From contig NZ_RCZG01000004.1 of assembly GCF_006439015.1 (NCBI RefSeq), positions 436,733 to 500,732 on the forward strand: DNA of 64,000 nt. The letters run 5' to 3'. Every line of letters starts with the position of its first letter. Position 1 is the stretch's first letter. Under the pieces are notes generated by a model. That model was not told the origin of the DNA, did not search any database, and worked only from the letters and a program-made list of their open reading frames with translations. The DNA comes from Mycolicibacterium hodleri (lineage in GTDB: Bacteria; Actinomycetota; Actinomycetes; Mycobacteriales; Mycobacteriaceae). The position numbers were made by a program, and so were the translations under genes. This document shows positions 8,536 to 16,121 of the stretch, piece after piece.

Positions 8536-8958
8536 TTACTGGCCGTTGGTGCGCAGTTCCCAGGGCTGCATGCCGAGCGCGTCCGCGAGCTTGCGTTGCA
8601 GCGCAATACCGGCCGGCAGCGGGCGCCACCAGATGGTCACTTCGGCGATCTTGCCGTCGGCGTCGAGCAGGAATCGGTCCATACCGTCGACCGCGGTGTC
8701 TTGGATCTGCAGTCGGAAGTTTGCGGCGTGGTGCGTCTCGCCGGTGAGGACTTCCTTGTAGTGGAGGTCGGCCGACCCGCCGATCCCCTGGATGGCTGCC
8801 AGGACCGCGTCGCGACCGGTGGTCGGTTCATCGCTGAGTGGGCCGTAGAGCACCACGTCCTCAGCGAGGATCGCGGCAAGTGCGTCTTTGTCTGCGCCGC
8901 CGTGCATGGCGGCGACGAAGGCCTCCACGGTGTCGCGGTGCGGGGCGAATGAGGTCAT
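8536..8958 (-). CDS. SnoaL-like (NTF2-fold) protein, copy 1
   Basis: 140 residues starting MTSFAPHRDTVEAFVAAMHG, preceded by TTAGGAGTAACG, a clear ribosome binding site that rules out the longer upstream frame. The sequence (LAEDVVLYGPLSDEPTTGRD, FLLDADGKIAEVTIWWRPLP) is a SnoaL/NTF2-fold small protein, a fold used for polyketide cyclases, isomerases and ligand-binding accessory proteins. A close paralog is at 17825-18250, with the same start (APHRDT) and end (ALGMQPWELRTN versus TGMPPWELRTN). It sits between the SDR and the Fno-like gene. Confidence 0.83.
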   Translation of the reverse strand: MTSFAPHRDTVEAFVAAMHGGADKDALAAILAEDVVLYGPLSDEPTTGRDAVLAAIQGIGGSADLHYKEVLTGETHHAANFRLQIQDTAVDGMDRFLLDADGKIAEVTIWWRPLPAGIALQRKLADALGMQPWELRTNGQ

Positions 8959-8990
8959 CGTTACTCCTAAGCGTTGTGTCTGTGGGGTTT

Positions 8991-9725
8991 TCAGATCACC
9001 GTGGTGCCGCCGTCGACCACCAGCTCCTGGCCGTTGACGTAGCTGGAATCGTCGGAGGCCAGGAACAACGCGGCCGACGCGATCTCCTCCGGCTGGCCCA
9101 TCTCTCGCCGCGGGATCACGGACTCGAACTGCGCCTTCATCTCGTCGTCCATCACCGCTTCGAGCATCGGGGAGGCGACCTGGCCTGGGGTCAGCACGTT
9201 CACTCGGATCTTGCGATCCCGCAACTCCGACACCCAGACCCGTGCGTAGGCCGGCAGCACGGCCTTGCTTCCGGCGTACACACTCCAATTCGGGTAGCCC
9301 CGCAGCGAGGCGTTCGAGCCGGTCATGAAGATCGAGCCGCCGTCGTTGAACAGCGGTAGCGCCTTCTGCACCGTGAACAAGGTGCCACGCGCGTTGAGCC
9401 AGAAAGCGTCGTGGAAGTCTTCCTCGGTGATCTCGCCGAGCTTGCCCTGCGCGCCCACCCCCGCACTCGCCCACAACACGTCGATCGCACCCTTGTCCTG
9501 CTTGACCGTGTCGAACAGGCGGTCCAGATCGGCGAGGTCGGCCGAATCACCCCGCACGCCAGTGACATTCCGGCCGATCTGTTCTACGGCCTGGTCCAGT
9601 GCGTCCCGCTTTCGGCCCGAAATGAAGACGTGTGCGCCTTCCTCGACGAACAACTTGGCACCGGCGAGCGCCATTCCGCTTGTCGCACCGGTGATCACTG
9701 CGACCTTGCCATCAAGCTTTCCCAT
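8991..9725 (-). CDS. Classical SDR-family dehydrogenase, copy 1
   Basis: About 244 residues from MGKLDGKVAVITGATSG. The start at 9725 is chosen because the paralog at 20422 begins MGKLDGK directly after its ribosome binding site; an in-frame ATG four codons upstream (9737) is possible. Motifs: cofactor loop TGATSGMA (unusual GMA instead of GIG), NAG-like ASAGVG, catalytic YAGSK, and C-terminal YVNGQELVVDGG. It is first in the SDR-SnoaL-Fno operon. Two TetR-type operator copies lie upstream (9756-9773 and 9810-9827), one of them inside the promoter spacer. Confidence 0.88.
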   Translation of the reverse strand: MGKLDGKVAVITGATSGMALAGAKLFVEEGAHVFISGRKRDALDQAVEQIGRNVTGVRGDSADLADLDRLFDTVKQDKGAIDVLWASAGVGAQGKLGEITEEDFHDAFWLNARGTLFTVQKALPLFNDGGSIFMTGSNASLRGYPNWSVYAGSKAVLPAYARVWVSELRDRKIRVNVLTPGQVASPMLEAVMDDEMKAQFESVIPRREMGQPEEIASAALFLASDDSSYVNGQELVVDGGTTVI

Positions 9726-9755
9726 GAACTTCTCCATTCGTTTGATACGCCGATA

Positions 9756-9827
9756 CTATGTACACCGAACTGTGTCCTTAACGTAGCGACGAACCTAGCG
9801 GAGCGCAAGCTACGTACACAGATCCGT
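9756..9827. promoter_or_regulatory. Paired TetR-type operators upstream of the SDR operon
   Basis: CTATGTACACCGAACTGT (9756-9773) and CTACGTACACAGATCCGT (9810-9827) are spaced 54 bp apart. On the minus strand the first copy lies between a plausible -35 (TTAAGG) and -10 (TAGTAT) with 17-bp spacing. The core approximates the palindrome ACCGATCGGT, typical for TetR dimers. The same pair arrangement occurs at 11936-12005. Confidence 0.65.
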
Positions 9828-10043
9828 ACCAAAATCCACGCTTGAACCTCGCTTCACGTGGCGTTTGGTCAGGTCAGCATGGCTTGCCGCGTCATCGCAC
9901 ATGGGGACGAAACAACGGGGAAGTAGGACGATCGGCGGGTGGTGAAGAGTGAGGCGTCGCCGCACCCTGCCCCACTCCCGAAAGGTTGTGCCCATCGCGG
10001 GTGAGCGCCCAGCCCGGCCTTTTCGGCGACAGCGGTTCACAGG

Positions 10044-10061
10044 CTATGCACACCGACCCGT
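10044..10061. promoter_or_regulatory. TetR-type operator upstream of the tetR gene
   Basis: CTATGCACACCGACCCGT is the single-copy version of the motif found in pairs at 9756-9827 and 11936-12005. It lies 25-42 nt before the probable tetR start codon, consistent with autoregulation. Confidence 0.6.
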
Positions 10062-10085
10062 ACCCAAATGGGCTATCGTGGGTGC

Positions 10086-10736
10086 ATGACCGAGTTGGAG
10101 AAGGGGCCTCTGGGCCTGCGCCGCGGCAGGGGCGCGCGCGAGCGGATCATTGGCGCGTCGCGACAACTGTTCCGCGATCAAGGCATTAACTCCACCGGCC
10201 TGGACCAGCTCTGCGCGGTGGCCCAGGTATCCAAGCGCACCTTCTACCAGCACTTCGCCAGCAAGGACGAGCTGATCGCCGAACACTTGCGGCGCTTCGA
10301 CCCCGATGTGCTGCCCGAGGTGTTCGACCGCACCGACCTCACACCGCGTGAGCGACTCCTCACCGTCTTCGACATCCACGCGCCGCTGTGCCCGTTCATC
10401 GCGGCGGCCGTCGAAATCAACGATCCCGCCCACCCGGCACGCGTGCACGCCCGCGACTACAAGACCGCTTTTGCCGCGCGGCTCACCGACACCGCCCGCG
10501 AGGCCGGCGCCACCAACCCCGAACAGCTCGGCGAACAACTGGCGCTGCTCCTCGATGGCGCCTCGGCCCGCACCCGAGTCCTCGATTCCGACACCTTCGC
10601 CACCGCCGCCGCCATCGCCGTCGTCCTCATCGACAACGCGCTCCCCGTCGCCGCGGAACCGCCTGCCGCAGCCCCGAAACCGCCCACTAAGACAGGGCGG
10701 CGCGCCAAATCGCATGCAGTGGCTGGCGTCCGCTGA
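10086..10736 (+). CDS. TetR-family regulator, probable controller of the SDR/SnoaL/Fno regulon
   Basis: 216 residues from MTELEKGPLGLRRGRGARER; an in-frame ATG at 10068 is less likely. The 10086 start lies 6 nt after a TATCGT -10-like box, so translation may be leaderless. The N-terminal HTH is clear (RIIGASRQLFRDQGINSTGL, VSKRTFYQHFASKDELIAEH). A His/Cys pair (HAPLCPFIAA) follows and the C-terminus is Ala/Pro/Lys-rich. It is divergent from the SDR operon. One operator copy precedes this gene, two precede the SDR operon and two precede the hydroxyacid dehydrogenase, so it likely represses all three units. Confidence 0.87.
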   Translation: MTELEKGPLGLRRGRGARERIIGASRQLFRDQGINSTGLDQLCAVAQVSKRTFYQHFASKDELIAEHLRRFDPDVLPEVFDRTDLTPRERLLTVFDIHAPLCPFIAAAVEINDPAHPARVHARDYKTAFAARLTDTAREAGATNPEQLGEQLALLLDGASARTRVLDSDTFATAAAIAVVLIDNALPVAAEPPAAAPKPPTKTGRRAKSHAVAGVR

Positions 10737-10932
10737 GGCGCTCACCTCATCGAGCAGCTGACGTCCCCTTGCGGTGTCTCGTTGTTCACGAGTCGAGGCA
10801 CCCCTACTGGGCTATGCCCGTTGCGCCATCCGCCCCAGTCCTTTGGCGCGCGATGTCAGGCCCGCGTAGCCCGGCGTGCGGCGGCCGCGTTCCCGGAAGA
10901 CCGAAACCTCTTCCTGGACAAGGCCTGTGGAC

Positions 10933-11874
10933 CTACCGGTCCTCGACCCGATCCAGCCAGCCAGCGATCTCGGCGGCCGCGTCACCGTAGAACGTCCGGT
11001 AGAGGTTCTGAGCGACGCCTCCGATGTGCGGGGTGACCAACGCGTTGGGCAGTCGGCGCAGCGGATGGTCGAGGGGTAGCGGTTCGGTGTCGAACACGTC
11101 GAGCGCAGCTCCGCCGATCGACCGGGCTGTCAGGGCTTCCATGAGTGAATGCTCGTCGATGATGGCGCCACGTGACGTGTTGACCAGCCAGGCCGTGGAC
11201 TTCATGGCGGCCAACTGCTCGGCGCCGACGAGGCCCCGGGTCCGTTCACCGAGACGGAGGTGGATGCTCAGGATGTCGGACCGCGCGAACAACTCGTCCT
11301 TCGGCACCCACGTCACGCCAGCGGCTTCGGCCTTGGCGACGTCGAGATTCTCACTCCACGCGATGACGTTCATGCCAAACATCTGCCCTATCGCGGCGAT
11401 CCGTGACCCGATGGTTCCGAGCCCGAGGATTCCGAGGACTTGGCCGTCGAGTTCCCGGCCGACCGAGGTCTGCCACCCGCCAGACCGGACGGAGTTGCTT
11501 TCGCTGACGAGGTTGCGCGCACTCGCCATGATCAGCGCCCAGGTCAGCTCGACCGTGGACGTCGGGCTGTAGCCAGTCCCGGTGACTTCGATGTTCCGTT
11601 CACCGGCGGCGTCGTAGTCGATCGAGGCGTTCTTGCCGGGTCCAGTCGACGCGATCAGCTTGAGCCGGGGAAGGCGTTCGATGATCTTGCGCGGCAGTGG
11701 CGCTCGCTCCCGCATGACGCAGACGGCGTCGAACGGCTCAAGCCGCGCCACCACCTCGTCGTCGTCGGCGACGTGGTCATTGAAGACGGTGATGTCCGCA
11801 CGGGACTCGACGGCCGACCAGTCGGCGATGGTGAGCGCCACGTTCAGGTAGTCGTCCAAGATCGCAATCTTCAC
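10933..11874 (-). CDS. D-2-hydroxyacid dehydrogenase family protein
   Basis: About 313 residues from a GTG at 11874 (VKIAILDDYLN), which has GAAAGGTCC upstream; an earlier in-frame start at 11901 lacks one. The NAD-binding loop GILGLGTIGSRIA, the segment NTSRGAIIDEHSL and the catalytic-His motif TPHIGGVA are all present, as in phosphoglycerate/formate-type D-isomer dehydrogenases. It reduces or oxidises 2-keto/2-hydroxy acids with NAD(P)H; the substrate is unknown. Its promoter is a close relative of that of the SDR operon, including two operator copies, so it probably belongs to the same TetR regulon. Confidence 0.86.
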   Translation of the reverse strand: MKIAILDDYLNVALTIADWSAVESRADITVFNDHVADDDEVVARLEPFDAVCVMRERAPLPRKIIERLPRLKLIASTGPGKNASIDYDAAGERNIEVTGTGYSPTSTVELTWALIMASARNLVSESNSVRSGGWQTSVGRELDGQVLGILGLGTIGSRIAAIGQMFGMNVIAWSENLDVAKAEAAGVTWVPKDELFARSDILSIHLRLGERTRGLVGAEQLAAMKSTAWLVNTSRGAIIDEHSLMEALTARSIGGAALDVFDTEPLPLDHPLRRLPNALVTPHIGGVAQNLYRTFYGDAAAEIAGWLDRVEDR

Positions 11875-11935
11875 AAGCGGACCTTTCGCGTGGAGCCACA
11901 CGCGGGCGCTCCAGCCGATTGATACGTCGTCGATG

Positions 11936-12005
11936 CTATGTACACCGACCTGTTTTCAACGTAACCGTCGGCTGAATGGAGTGCAAACTATGCACACAGA
12001 TCGGT
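11936..12005. promoter_or_regulatory. Paired TetR-type operators upstream of the hydroxyacid dehydrogenase
   Basis: CTATGTACACCGACCTGT (11936-11953) and CTATGCACACAGATCGGT (11988-12005), 52 bp apart, reproduce the arrangement at 9756-9827, and the flanking bases are also similar (TTGATACG before the first copy, GGTACC or CGTACC at the end). This looks like a duplicated promoter. Confidence 0.65.
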
Positions 12006-12045
12006 ACCGCACTTCGCCCGCTGAGCGCTGCGGGCCTGCACAGCG

Positions 12046-12978
12046 TTATCGGTCGGCGTGCCTCCACGCTGTCGGTGACACCTGGTGCTCGGCATGGAAT
12101 CGGCGAGTGAAGTAGCCGGGGTCGCCGTAGCCGAGCTGAGCGGCGATATCGCCGATGGTGAGGTCGGCGTCGAGGAGAAGTCGGCGGGCTTCGCGCATCC
12201 GCCGTTCGGTGATCCACTCTCCCACGGTGCGTCCGGTGCGGTCTTTCATCAGCGTCGCAAGGTGCCCGCTGCTCTGCGCCACGGCGGCGGCAACGTCTTT
12301 GAGGGAGATCTGCTCCCGGTATCGCACTTCGATGAATTCGAAGACGGCCGACAGGGTGGGATCCCAGTCGACGAGGTCCAAAGGCCCGTCGGGGGTCAAC
12401 CGGCTCAGATCGGTCAGGAGCAGAACCAGATGGGCGCGTACCGCGTCGACGAATCCGCTGCGCCGTTCGCGTAGCTCGGTGTGCAGCGACGTCAGGTGCG
12501 CCACCCATTGCTGCCGGTTCTCGACGGGTACCGCGAAGCTGTGCGCGCCGCGGGTGGAGCGGGCGAACGGTGCCAGCAGTGACTGGGATCGCCAGGACGC
12601 CAAGGGTTCCGGCGCACCGGGGTCGACGGCATCGGGGCGAAAGAGCACCGTCCACAGCTGGGTATCTTCGTCGGCACGCTGGATCTGGTTCGTCATGATC
12701 GCGCCGGGGACGATGAGAACGGCGTCGCCGGTGTGGAGCTCCACGGCTTCGCAGTCAACGTGAAGGTGGCACTGTCCGGCTTCGACGTACACCAGTTGGA
12801 GGAAGTAGTGAGCGTGCACGCGCGGGTGCGCTGCACGGTCCGGCGGCGGATCTGAACGCGAGGACAGGACCACGACGGCGGGCAGACCCGGGCTGGGAGC
12901 GTAGCCGAAGAGCGCCACCCCCTCAGGAGTGTGGCCGGCGCGGCGGCGCTCCACTCCAAAGCCTGCCAATCGTCCCAC
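12046..12978 (-). CDS. AraC-family regulator with N-terminal cupin domain
   Basis: 310 residues. The N-terminal half (about 25-150) is a cupin-type sensor (HAHYFLQLVYVEAGQCHLHV) and the C-terminal 100 residues carry two AraC HTH motifs (ISLKDVAAAVAQSSGHLATL; TIGDIAAQLGYGDPGYFTRR). The start is a GTG at 12978. It is divergent from the duplicated intergenic region and a methyltransferase pseudogene. A truncated copy of its first 40 or so codons survives at about 14370-14489, showing that the 5' end was part of a tandem duplication. The target and effector are unknown. Confidence 0.88.
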   Translation of the reverse strand: MGRLAGFGVERRRAGHTPEGVALFGYAPSPGLPAVVVLSSRSDPPPDRAAHPRVHAHYFLQLVYVEAGQCHLHVDCEAVELHTGDAVLIVPGAIMTNQIQRADEDTQLWTVLFRPDAVDPGAPEPLASWRSQSLLAPFARSTRGAHSFAVPVENRQQWVAHLTSLHTELRERRSGFVDAVRAHLVLLLTDLSRLTPDGPLDLVDWDPTLSAVFEFIEVRYREQISLKDVAAAVAQSSGHLATLMKDRTGRTVGEWITERRMREARRLLLDADLTIGDIAAQLGYGDPGYFTRRFHAEHQVSPTAWRHADR

Positions 12979-13066
12979 CTTCCCGTTGTTTCATCCCGGT
13001 CCTCGACATCGCGGACAAGGATGCTGACCTTGTCAGACGCACCGTCGAGCGACCCCAGGAGAGATT

Positions 13067-13108
13067 GTGATCAGTCTGCGATTCTTCCCCGCACAACTCA
13101 AGTCGTGA
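13067..13108 (+). CDS. 13-codon leader ORF, copy A
   Basis: AGGAGAGATT precedes a GTG that opens VISLRFFPAQLKS-stop. The stop overlaps the GTG of the methyltransferase remnant as GTGA. The parallel copy at 14578 encodes VTSLKFCPAQLKS, so most residues are conserved between the copies. It may be a true leader peptide or the frameshifted N-terminus of the methyltransferase. Confidence 0.4.
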   Translation: MISLRFFPAQLKS

Positions 13109-13237
13109 ATCCCCGAGTCGTCTGACCGGCTGAGCAGTGCGGCCGGGCGTGGATGATGCGCACCTGATGCAGACCAAACTGCTCGACGGCCATCAGGTTG
13201 AGCTGGGCGGATCCCGGCTTGGCCACCACGTGCTCTA
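13105..13237 (+). pseudogene. Methyltransferase remnant (internal deletion), copy A
   Basis: The first bases match the 5' end of the intact methyltransferase at 14616 (GTGAATCCCCGAGTC versus GTGAATCCGCGACTC). A frameshift gives a stop after six codons. Sequence matching the middle of the gene is missing and homology resumes at about 13160 with the last 25 codons (ATGCAGACCAAACTG; CGGCTTGGCCACCACG), ending TAA. About 500 bp have been lost relative to copy B. Confidence 0.75.
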
Positions 13238-13297
13238 AGCAACGATGCGTAGACGACCACTCCCCGGTAACACACCCAAATCCTCACGGAGACAACC

Positions 13298-14020
13298 ATG
13301 ATCGACATCATCCCCAGCTCCATTGTCCAACGGCGAGAAAAAGCGGAGTTCAGTCGTCTGTTGGTCGTCGTGGCTTCCGCACTCTTTGGGTTCGCGGGCG
13401 CAACCACGGTTGCCGCCCCTGCCGACGCCACACCGTGCCCTGACGTTGAGGTTGTCTTCGCCCGCGGCACGTTCGAACCACCAGGAGTCGGTGCCACCGG
13501 ACAGGCTTTCGTCGATGCGTTGACCGCGAAGGTCGCGAACACGACGATCGACGTCTACCCGGTCAACTACCCTGCCTCGCTTGACTTTGCGACCGCGGCC
13601 GCGGGCATCATCGACGCCGGCAACAAGGTCAAAGACGTCGCCGCCACATGCCCCCACACGGAGATCGTGATTGGCGGCTACTCGCAAGGCGCGGCGGTAG
13701 CCGCCTACCTCACCGAAGATTCCGTTCCCGCGGGCTTCAGCCTGCCACCGGGACTGACCGGGCCGATGCCTCCCTCAGTGGCCGATCACGTCGCGGCCGT
13801 GGTTCTCTTCGGCAAGCCATCAAGCGGGTTCATGCAGATGATCTACAGCGGAGCGCCACCGATCACCGTCGGGGCGTTGTATACCGGCAAGACAACCGAT
13901 CTGTGCATCCCCGACGATCCGGTCTGCGTTCCAGGGGCTGGCAATTTCGGCGCACACAACAAGTACATCGCCGACGGTCTCACCGACCAAGCCGCCGACT
14001 TCACCTCCAAAAAGCTCTAG
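13298..14020 (+). CDS. Cutinase-family secreted serine esterase
   Basis: 240 residues. Residues 21-44 form a hydrophobic signal segment ending PADA before TPCPDVEVVFARGTFEPPG, the typical mature start of mycobacterial cutinase-like proteins. Catalytic Ser129 is in GGYSQGAAV, the Asp is in CIPDDPVC (about 207) and His220 is in FGAHNKYI. Cys47/Cys118 and Cys203/Cys210 can form the usual disulfides. These enzymes hydrolyse lipid or cutin-like esters at the cell surface. The ribosome binding site and first dozen codons (MIDIIPSSIV) are homologous to the start of the ABM gene at 15272 (MIVIFSSFTV), so the N-terminus appears chimeric. Confidence 0.9.
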   Translation: MIDIIPSSIVQRREKAEFSRLLVVVASALFGFAGATTVAAPADATPCPDVEVVFARGTFEPPGVGATGQAFVDALTAKVANTTIDVYPVNYPASLDFATAAAGIIDAGNKVKDVAATCPHTEIVIGGYSQGAAVAAYLTEDSVPAGFSLPPGLTGPMPPSVADHVAAVVLFGKPSSGFMQMIYSGAPPITVGALYTGKTTDLCIPDDPVCVPGAGNFGAHNKYIADGLTDQAADFTSKKL

Positions 14021-14163
14021 CACTGTGGCTCCGTTGACCGGTGCGCTCAGCAGCATCTGGGCGGCCAACCACACTCACCGTCGACATGACCGCACACACG
14101 GGCGCCTGATGACCATTCGGCGATTCCCCGCGGAGCATGGCGACGCACGGAGACCGGAACGGC

Positions 14164-14415
14164 ATGCGCCCCATCGAAACCGTTGACAACGAGCTGCGGA
14201 TACTCGCCACGGCCCGCTGCTCTCTCGGAGACAACGACGGCGCCGGCGCAACACGCGAGGAGATCGACGAAATCATCGACGCACTGCTCGGTGAACGCCT
14301 CCGACTCGCCCAACGGCGCGACGAGAGGTCCTCAGCCGCCGGCCGCGGCGACCGCCACGACTCCGACCTGGAGAACAGGACCACAACGGAGGACAGACCG
14401 GGGCTGGGACCGTAG
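14164..14415 (+). CDS. Small hypothetical protein with altered C-terminus
   Basis: 83 residues from MRPIETVDNELRILATARCS, preceded by GGAGACCGG. The first 55 residues are acidic and helical (ATREEIDEIIDALLGERLRL) and look genuine. The last 20 or so residues run into the duplicated AraC 5' region on the opposite strand and are probably not original. No family recognised. Confidence 0.5.
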   Translation: MRPIETVDNELRILATARCSLGDNDGAGATREEIDEIIDALLGERLRLAQRRDERSSAAGRGDRHDSDLENRTTTEDRPGLGP

Positions 14416-14489
14416 CCGACGAGTGCCGCCCGCTCAGGCGTGTGGCCGGAGCGGGCGGCGCTCACTCCAAAGCCCGACGATCGTCCCAC
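14370..14489 (-). pseudogene. AraC-regulator 5' remnant, copy B
   Basis: The minus-strand translation MGRSSGFGVSAARSGHTPER matches the start of the AraC protein at 12978 (MGRLAGFGVERRRAGHTPEG), continuing to GYGPSPGLSSVVVLFSRS. Homology stops after about 40 codons and the rest of the regulator is absent. Confidence 0.8.
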
Positions 14490-14577
14490 CTTCCCGTTGT
14501 TCCATCCCTGCCCTCGACGTCGCAGGCAGCGATGCTGGCCTTGTCAGACGCAATATCGAGCGACCCGAGGAGACATT

Positions 14578-14619
14578 GTGACCAGTCTGAAATTCTGCCC
14601 AGCACAGCTCAAGTCGTGA
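14578..14619 (+). CDS. 13-codon leader ORF, copy B, coupled to the methyltransferase
   Basis: GAGGAGACATT precedes GTG opening VTSLKFCPAQLKS-stop, whose TGA overlaps the methyltransferase GTG. The strong ribosome binding site serves this ORF, so the methyltransferase is either translated by coupling or its true N-terminus is this ORF after a 1-nt indel (one extra base would read QLKVVNPRL). Confidence 0.45.
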   Translation: MTSLKFCPAQLKS

Positions 14620-15227
14620 ATCCGCGACTCTTTGACTGGCTGAGCGCAGCGGCCGGCATAGGTGACACCCATTGGCAGCTCATCGCCCAAGCTGCCGTGC
14701 CACCCGGGGCCACTGTCTTGGACATTGGTGCTGGAACAGGGAATCTGCTGCTGAAGGTCAAGCGCGCGGTGCCTGACGCGACGGTGGTCGGACTGGACAG
14801 CGATCTCGCGTCCCTCACCGTCGCCGCCACGAAAGCGTCCCGACTCGCGGCCGACGTGCAACTCGACCACGGAGACGCGACGCACCTGTCCTACCCAGAC
14901 GCCACGTTCGACCGCGTCGTGTCGGCGTTCCTGCTTCACCATCTCCCGGAAGATCAGCGGCACCGAATGTTGCGAGAAGTCCGTCGCGTCCTCAAGCCGG
15001 GAGGAAGCCTGCACCTGGTCGACTTCACCCCAGGCGGTAAGACCAGAGCCTTTCGGCCTCTGTCCGTTGACCTTTCACACCGCAGCCACCACGACGCGCA
15101 CTCAGAGCCGCACCCAGATTCCGGGGACACGCTGGCCCTGATGCAGACCGAACTGTTCGACGGCTCCCAGGTGGGCAAGGGGACATCGCGGCTTGGCCAC
15201 CACGCGTTCTACCGCGCGACGCGCTGA
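14616..15227 (+). CDS. Class I SAM-dependent methyltransferase
   Basis: About 203 residues from the GTG at 14616 (VNPRLFDWLSAAAGIGDTHW). Motif I is VLDIGAGTGN, motif II region VVGLDSD, the post-motif region FDRVVSAFLLHHLPEDQRHR, and VLKPGGSLHLVDF closes the fold, all typical of Methyltransf_11/25 small-molecule methyltransferases. It has no good ribosome binding site of its own, only the coupled 13-codon ORF upstream. It is the intact partner of the deleted copy at 13105. The ABM-domain gene follows 44 bases later, so the two are probably co-transcribed. The substrate is unknown. Confidence 0.83.
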   Translation: MNPRLFDWLSAAAGIGDTHWQLIAQAAVPPGATVLDIGAGTGNLLLKVKRAVPDATVVGLDSDLASLTVAATKASRLAADVQLDHGDATHLSYPDATFDRVVSAFLLHHLPEDQRHRMLREVRRVLKPGGSLHLVDFTPGGKTRAFRPLSVDLSHRSHHDAHSEPHPDSGDTLALMQTELFDGSQVGKGTSRLGHHAFYRATR

Positions 15228-15271
15228 CGCCCACTCCCCCGCATCGCACCCAATCCCATACGGAGACAACC

Positions 15272-15586
15272 ATGATCGTCATCTTCTCCAGCTTCACCGT
15301 CGACCCGAGCCAACGCGGCCAGCTCGACACCGAGATGGCCGCCTTCCTCGCCGCGACAGCCGACCAACGACGGGGGGCCAGCATCTACCAATATCTCGCC
15401 GACCCGACGGATCCCGCCAAAGTGTTCGTCTTCCAAACATGGCCGGACGACGACGATTTCGCCGCGTGGTCGCAGCAGCCGGCCTTCACAGAGTTCCTCG
15501 ACAGGGCCCGGGCGAGCGACACGATCACTGACGCCACCGCCGTCCTACTCCAAGGATGCACCACAACGCGAGACTGCCTATCCTGA
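15272..15586 (+). CDS. Antibiotic biosynthesis monooxygenase (ABM) domain protein
   Basis: 104 residues of single-domain ABM/dimeric alpha-beta barrel type: MIVIFSSFTVDPSQRGQLDT, RRGASIYQYLADPTDPAKVF, FQTWPDDDDFAAWSQQPAF. Such proteins act as cofactor-free monooxygenases of quinone-like substrates or heme-binding relatives. The ribosome binding site is GGAGACAACC. The gene sits downstream of the methyltransferase and converges with the MarR gene. Together with the methyltransferase it resembles a small tailoring or quinone-detoxification unit, but no substrate can be named. Confidence 0.8.
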   Translation: MIVIFSSFTVDPSQRGQLDTEMAAFLAATADQRRGASIYQYLADPTDPAKVFVFQTWPDDDDFAAWSQQPAFTEFLDRARASDTITDATAVLLQGCTTTRDCLS

Positions 15587-15618
15587 TGAGCGCATCATCG
15601 CCCCGATTGGAGGGGTCA

Positions 15619-16098
15619 TCAGGGCGCGTCTTCGGCCGCGGAGTCGTCGTTCGCGGCCAGGTGCTGCAGGATCCGCTCGTTGAGGGTGGCGAGCATGTCC
15701 AGCTCAGCCGGGGTGAGCAGATCGATGAAGTTCCGGCGGACATCCGCCACGTGCCCGGGCGCCGCCTTCTCCACAGTGGCGCGACCCACCGGGAGCAGGC
15801 AGACCACAGAGCTGCGGGCATCGGCGGGATTGGGCTCGCGGCTGATCAGCCCGTCCTTCTCCATTCGCCGCAATTGGTGGGACAGACGGCTCTTCTCCCA
15901 TCCCAATGCGTTGCGCAGCTCCTGCGAAGGCATGCGGTCCCCGTCATGATCGGACAGCAACGCCAGCACCTCGTAGTCGGCCCCGGACAGGCCCGACTCC
16001 TGCAGACCCCGGTCCAGGTGCACGCCGACCTGATGCCGCGCATCGACGAATGCCCGCCAGGCCCGAAGTTCAGAAGGGCTCAGCCAGTTCGGTTCCAT
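15619..16098 (-). CDS. MarR-family transcriptional regulator
   Basis: About 159 residues from MEPNWLSPSELRAWRAFVDA. The start at 16098 is chosen for GGAAGGGTGG upstream rather than the in-frame ATG at 16137. The winged helix is clear (QELRNALGWEKSRLSHQLRR, DGLISREPNPADARSSVVCL). It is divergent from the plus-strand Fno/SDR/SnoaL cluster starting at 16199. A perfect 11-bp inverted repeat in the shared promoter region is its probable operator. MarR proteins of this type commonly sense phenolics or oxidants. Confidence 0.88.
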   Translation of the reverse strand: MEPNWLSPSELRAWRAFVDARHQVGVHLDRGLQESGLSGADYEVLALLSDHDGDRMPSQELRNALGWEKSRLSHQLRRMEKDGLISREPNPADARSSVVCLLPVGRATVEKAAPGHVADVRRNFIDLLTPAELDMLATLNERILQHLAANDDSAAEDAP

Positions 16099-16121
16099 CA
16101 GTTTCCACCCTTCCTCTCCAA

